This document shows, piece by piece, positions 61,551 to 64,000 of a stretch of 64,000 bases of DNA (positions are counted from its first letter, which is position 1; each line of letters opens with the position of its first letter). The notes below the pieces were generated by a model. That model was not told where the DNA came from. It saw only the letters and a program-made list of their open reading frames with translations, and did no database searches. The stretch is from Uloborus plumipes. Its lineage: Eukaryota > Arthropoda > Arachnida > Araneae > Uloboridae. Made by a program: the position numbers and the translations under genes. The DNA lies in contig JAXGGA010002909.1 in assembly GCA_038373865.1 (NCBI GenBank), positions 1 through 64,000 on the forward strand, in the 5' to 3' direction.

Positions 61551-62820
61551 AGATGTCATTTTTTTTTCTACCGCAAAATGTGCGCAGCTATGATTTAAAC
61601 TGTTAGTCGTTTACGTGTATAAAAATTTTCGTTTCTTTCGTGCAAATATTTAACTGTTTCATTCGGAATAATTTTAACGAATATGAAACTTTGGTGCGAT
61701 CCAGTAAAAAAATAAACTCTGTTTTTCTAATTCAAACTAAGATGAACTTAAAAAAAATATTTTTAAAAAACCAAAGCGTTTAGTAAAATGTTTTTTTTTT
61801 TCGTTTTTTATTCAAGAACTAAAACTTTTTTTTTCTTTAAAGCAACTGGGACATTAGTCAAGTACTCTTCTTTAAAAATATTGAAATAAATACCCCCCCC
61901 CCCCCTCGCCCAATTTTTGGCTAGCCACTTCTGTTTTAAAAATAAATATTTTTCTTATGATCATGAAATAGAAAAACTAAAAAATATGTGCAATTGTTAT
62001 ATTCCAAACCTTTCACGTATGAATGCAATATTTTTCAATTTTTATTGATCTACTGTCGTTGTTTTCTCAATTTATTTTCAGTCCAATATTTTTTTACTTC
62101 TTATCATTGGAAACCAGAAGTTAACAATCAGTTTGCATTGTACATTTCCCTTGAAAAACGTTTTGAATCTTTTAATCTTTTCGAAACAAACTAAACACTT
62201 TTGTACATTCGATATCGATACTTTAAAACCTCATGATTACTATGCAATACAGGAAGAACGAAAGAAAGAATGAATGATAAGCAACATAATTTGATCTTAT
62301 CCAATATGAAAAAAAAAAAAAAAAAAAAAAGAATAAAAATGTGTTCAGTTTTTTTTCTATAAATCTAAAATAGTCTAATGCCATTGTTCAAAGGGAAATC
62401 ACTGGACGATTGATTTACTTTTATGTTTAGACACTAGATGACGCCACTAACAATTTTTTCTCTTCTTGCACACTGCCAACGCTTTGAATAAAAGTTTCCA
62501 TACATTATAGCTGGATGAAAAACAGAGTTCTCCAATGTATCAATTGGGAAATAATAATCAATAAGTGATATTTTTTTTCATTGCATGTCTGAAAAGAAAT
62601 TTCAACAATATAGACTGGTTTTCTAAAATTCAACGATTGATTTTTATTATTTTCCATTCCCTCTTAGCAGTTTTGGCAACAATTGAGACCGGTGTCAATC
62701 GATGGATTTTAAAATATTTAATTCATTAAACAAGTAATTAACAATAATTCATCAATTATTTCTTGATTTGCTAGAATAAAGACTGTTTAATCAACTTCAT
62801 TTTGAAAAGCTGTAACATTT
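61551..62820. other. Intergenic, tRNA-Tyr to PHPT1
   Basis: Contains poly-C (61891-61905) and poly-A (62308-62330) runs. The PHPT1 5' UTR and promoter must lie at its right end; no TATA or initiator could be assigned. Confidence 0.5.
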
Positions 62821-62962
62821 ATGGAGGACGTATTAAAATCAGTTGAACCAGTTAAAATCGATGAAGGGACATTTAAATATATTTTAGTGAAAGTTTATGA
62901 TCCGGATAATGATGAAACATTCAAATATATCGTCCGAGGCGTCTCTTCAGCTGAATATCATG
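62821..62962 (+). CDS. PHPT1: First coding exon of a 14-kDa phosphohistidine phosphatase (PHPT1/janus family)
   Basis: The exon encodes 47 codons plus one base, then a donor (G|GTATGC). The protein has the family's N-terminal pattern: an acidic lead-in, DEGTFKYILVKVY at about residues 14-26, then KYIVRGVSSAEYH at 35-47, matching the beta strands and the RG..(W/S)AEYH segment of PHPT1. The family removes phosphate from phosphohistidine in cytosolic proteins; the Drosophila members are janus A/B. The catalytic histidine lies in the later GRISH segment, which is not in this window, so activity cannot be judged. The intron is phase 1 and falls just after EYH, where the conserved next residue (Ala, GCN) would start with the exon's final G. 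The ATG at 62821 is the only one that gives this N terminus. A repeat-rich TIR-type element starts about 110 bp into the intron (63074 on). Identity is firm; only a partial gene is visible. Confidence 0.9.
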
Positions 62963-63073
62963 GTATGCATTTTTTGTTGCGTTAAATTCTTTTCAACAAT
63001 GAACAATTGAACAAAAAGAGCAAGACGCTGGGGTTTTTAGGAAATAAGTGTTTGCAGAAGTAAACATTCATAG

Positions 63074-64000
63074 GGTGGGTCGGGATAATTTGGGTACAAA
63101 TTATATTTTATTGAATAAAATGAAAACTAATCATTTGAGACACCTACAAAACTTCACAGTTATAAACATCCTCCATACCTATGAAATTATACTGAAAAAA
63201 TGTTTCCAACACTCTTATTAAAATTGATAAAAAATAAATTCGCTTTTTTGAAAACGGCAATGTAATGCAAACCAACTACTTCCAAATAGTGTTGCAAATT
63301 AATCTCTCACTCTATGTTTTTCAAATTTAGATGTGTAGACATTACATATGTTTACTTTAATTTGTCATTGAATGGAAACATTTATCATTATTTTATTAGT
63401 TTTCGTGTAATTAATGATTTAAAAACATGGGGTAATTTGGGTATACAGTTAATTTACATATCAGAAGGACAAATAATTATTTTATTGGACTACAAAACAG
63501 GAATTTATGTGCCTCCTAACTACCTGAGGTTATAAATGCTGCTATAATATACTTATATCTCTATTAAAACAAATACTGCCCAGTCAATAATCGATTTGTC
63601 ATTTTGTGCATTTTATGTATTCGTTACTTCGAGTTTGCTTTATTTGTAGCCTGGAATTTGTCTTAATACTAATAAAAATTAGTTTTTATATTATCTCATT
63701 ATTTATATTATACCTACAGACAACATAAGTTTGAAAAAATTAAGTAGGGTAGTTGCTAAAACCAGACTTAGCTCTCTAACCATTACTATACCCAAATTCC
63801 CCCATCCACGAGGTAATTTTGGTTTTGTGAAACTTAATTAGCCATTAATATACAAATGGATCTATTAACTTAAAATTTATTAAAAACTATTCTAGAAAGT
63901 CACAATGCTAAGCTGAAACAAGAAAAAGAAAAATTAGTATACATTTTTTACAGGACTGGGAAGCTCAAAGTAGGTCATTTTTATACCCAAATTACGCCGA
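63074..64000. mobile_element. TIR-type element in PHPT1 intron 1, running off the window
   Basis: Begins GGGTGGGTCGGGATAATTTG. TAATTTGGGTA or its complement recurs at 63090, 63432, 63786 and 63983. The last copy (ATACCCAAATTACGCC) may be the right terminus. Confidence 0.6.

Overview
This is an animal nuclear window. It is AT-rich, its protein exons are split with GT/AG introns, its tRNA-Tyr carries an intron, and it is saturated with eukaryotic transposons. The repeat mix (Helitrons, hAT and piggyBac MITEs, tRNA-derived SINEs, I/Jockey and RTE-like LINEs, copia, Tc1/mariner) and the few protein hints fit an arthropod, perhaps a spider or other chelicerate. The species assignment is inference; nothing here fixes it.

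Genuine genes are few. (1) At the right end, 62821-62962 is the first coding exon of a 14-kDa phosphohistidine phosphatase (PHPT1/janus family) on the + strand; the rest lies beyond the window. (2) A tRNA-Tyr(GUA) with a 14-nt intron lies at 61464-61550. (3) Three exons on the - strand (41156-41208, 38341-38483, 35519-35916) join in phase into an unrecognised protein of about 197 aa with an internal 46-residue repeat. All other long open frames belong to decayed transposons or are chance frames.

Layout. 1-7.3 kb: tandem and dispersed repeats, a copia pol remnant split by a hAT MITE with a long (TA)n tract, and a piggyBac-like scrap. 7.3-16.5 kb: a 2.1-kb element with long inverted ends, a Helentron-like element with four 144-bp units, a foldback element and a 1.8-kb TIR element. 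17.5-21.2 kb: one 3.66-kb hAT-type element with a perfect 8-bp target duplication and another TIR element inside it. 21.8-33 kb: Helitron pieces, a palindrome, a repeat array split by a SINE, MITEs, and one copy of an old dispersed repeat. 34-41.2 kb: the unrecognised gene, with repeats in its introns and downstream. 41.5-45.2 kb: a second copy of the old repeat, split by a Helentron-like element and a TIR element. 46.1-49.1 kb: a four-deep nest of insertions in an I/Jockey-type LINE. 49.3-53.7 kb: a PIF/Harbinger MITE, then a 3.66-kb TIR element holding a Helitron that holds a mariner derivative. 54.7-60.5 kb: a Helitron, a 506-bp near-perfect palindrome, piggyBac and hAT MITEs, and a 2.2-kb foldback. 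60.5-64 kb: the tRNA and PHPT1 exon 1, with a further TIR-type element starting in its intron.

The genes do not form a pathway. The coherent story is transposon archaeology: many insertions keep readable target duplications, so their order can be reconstructed. Recurrent oddities are large inverted repeats (at least eight) and several element families that repeat a short private word many times inside themselves.
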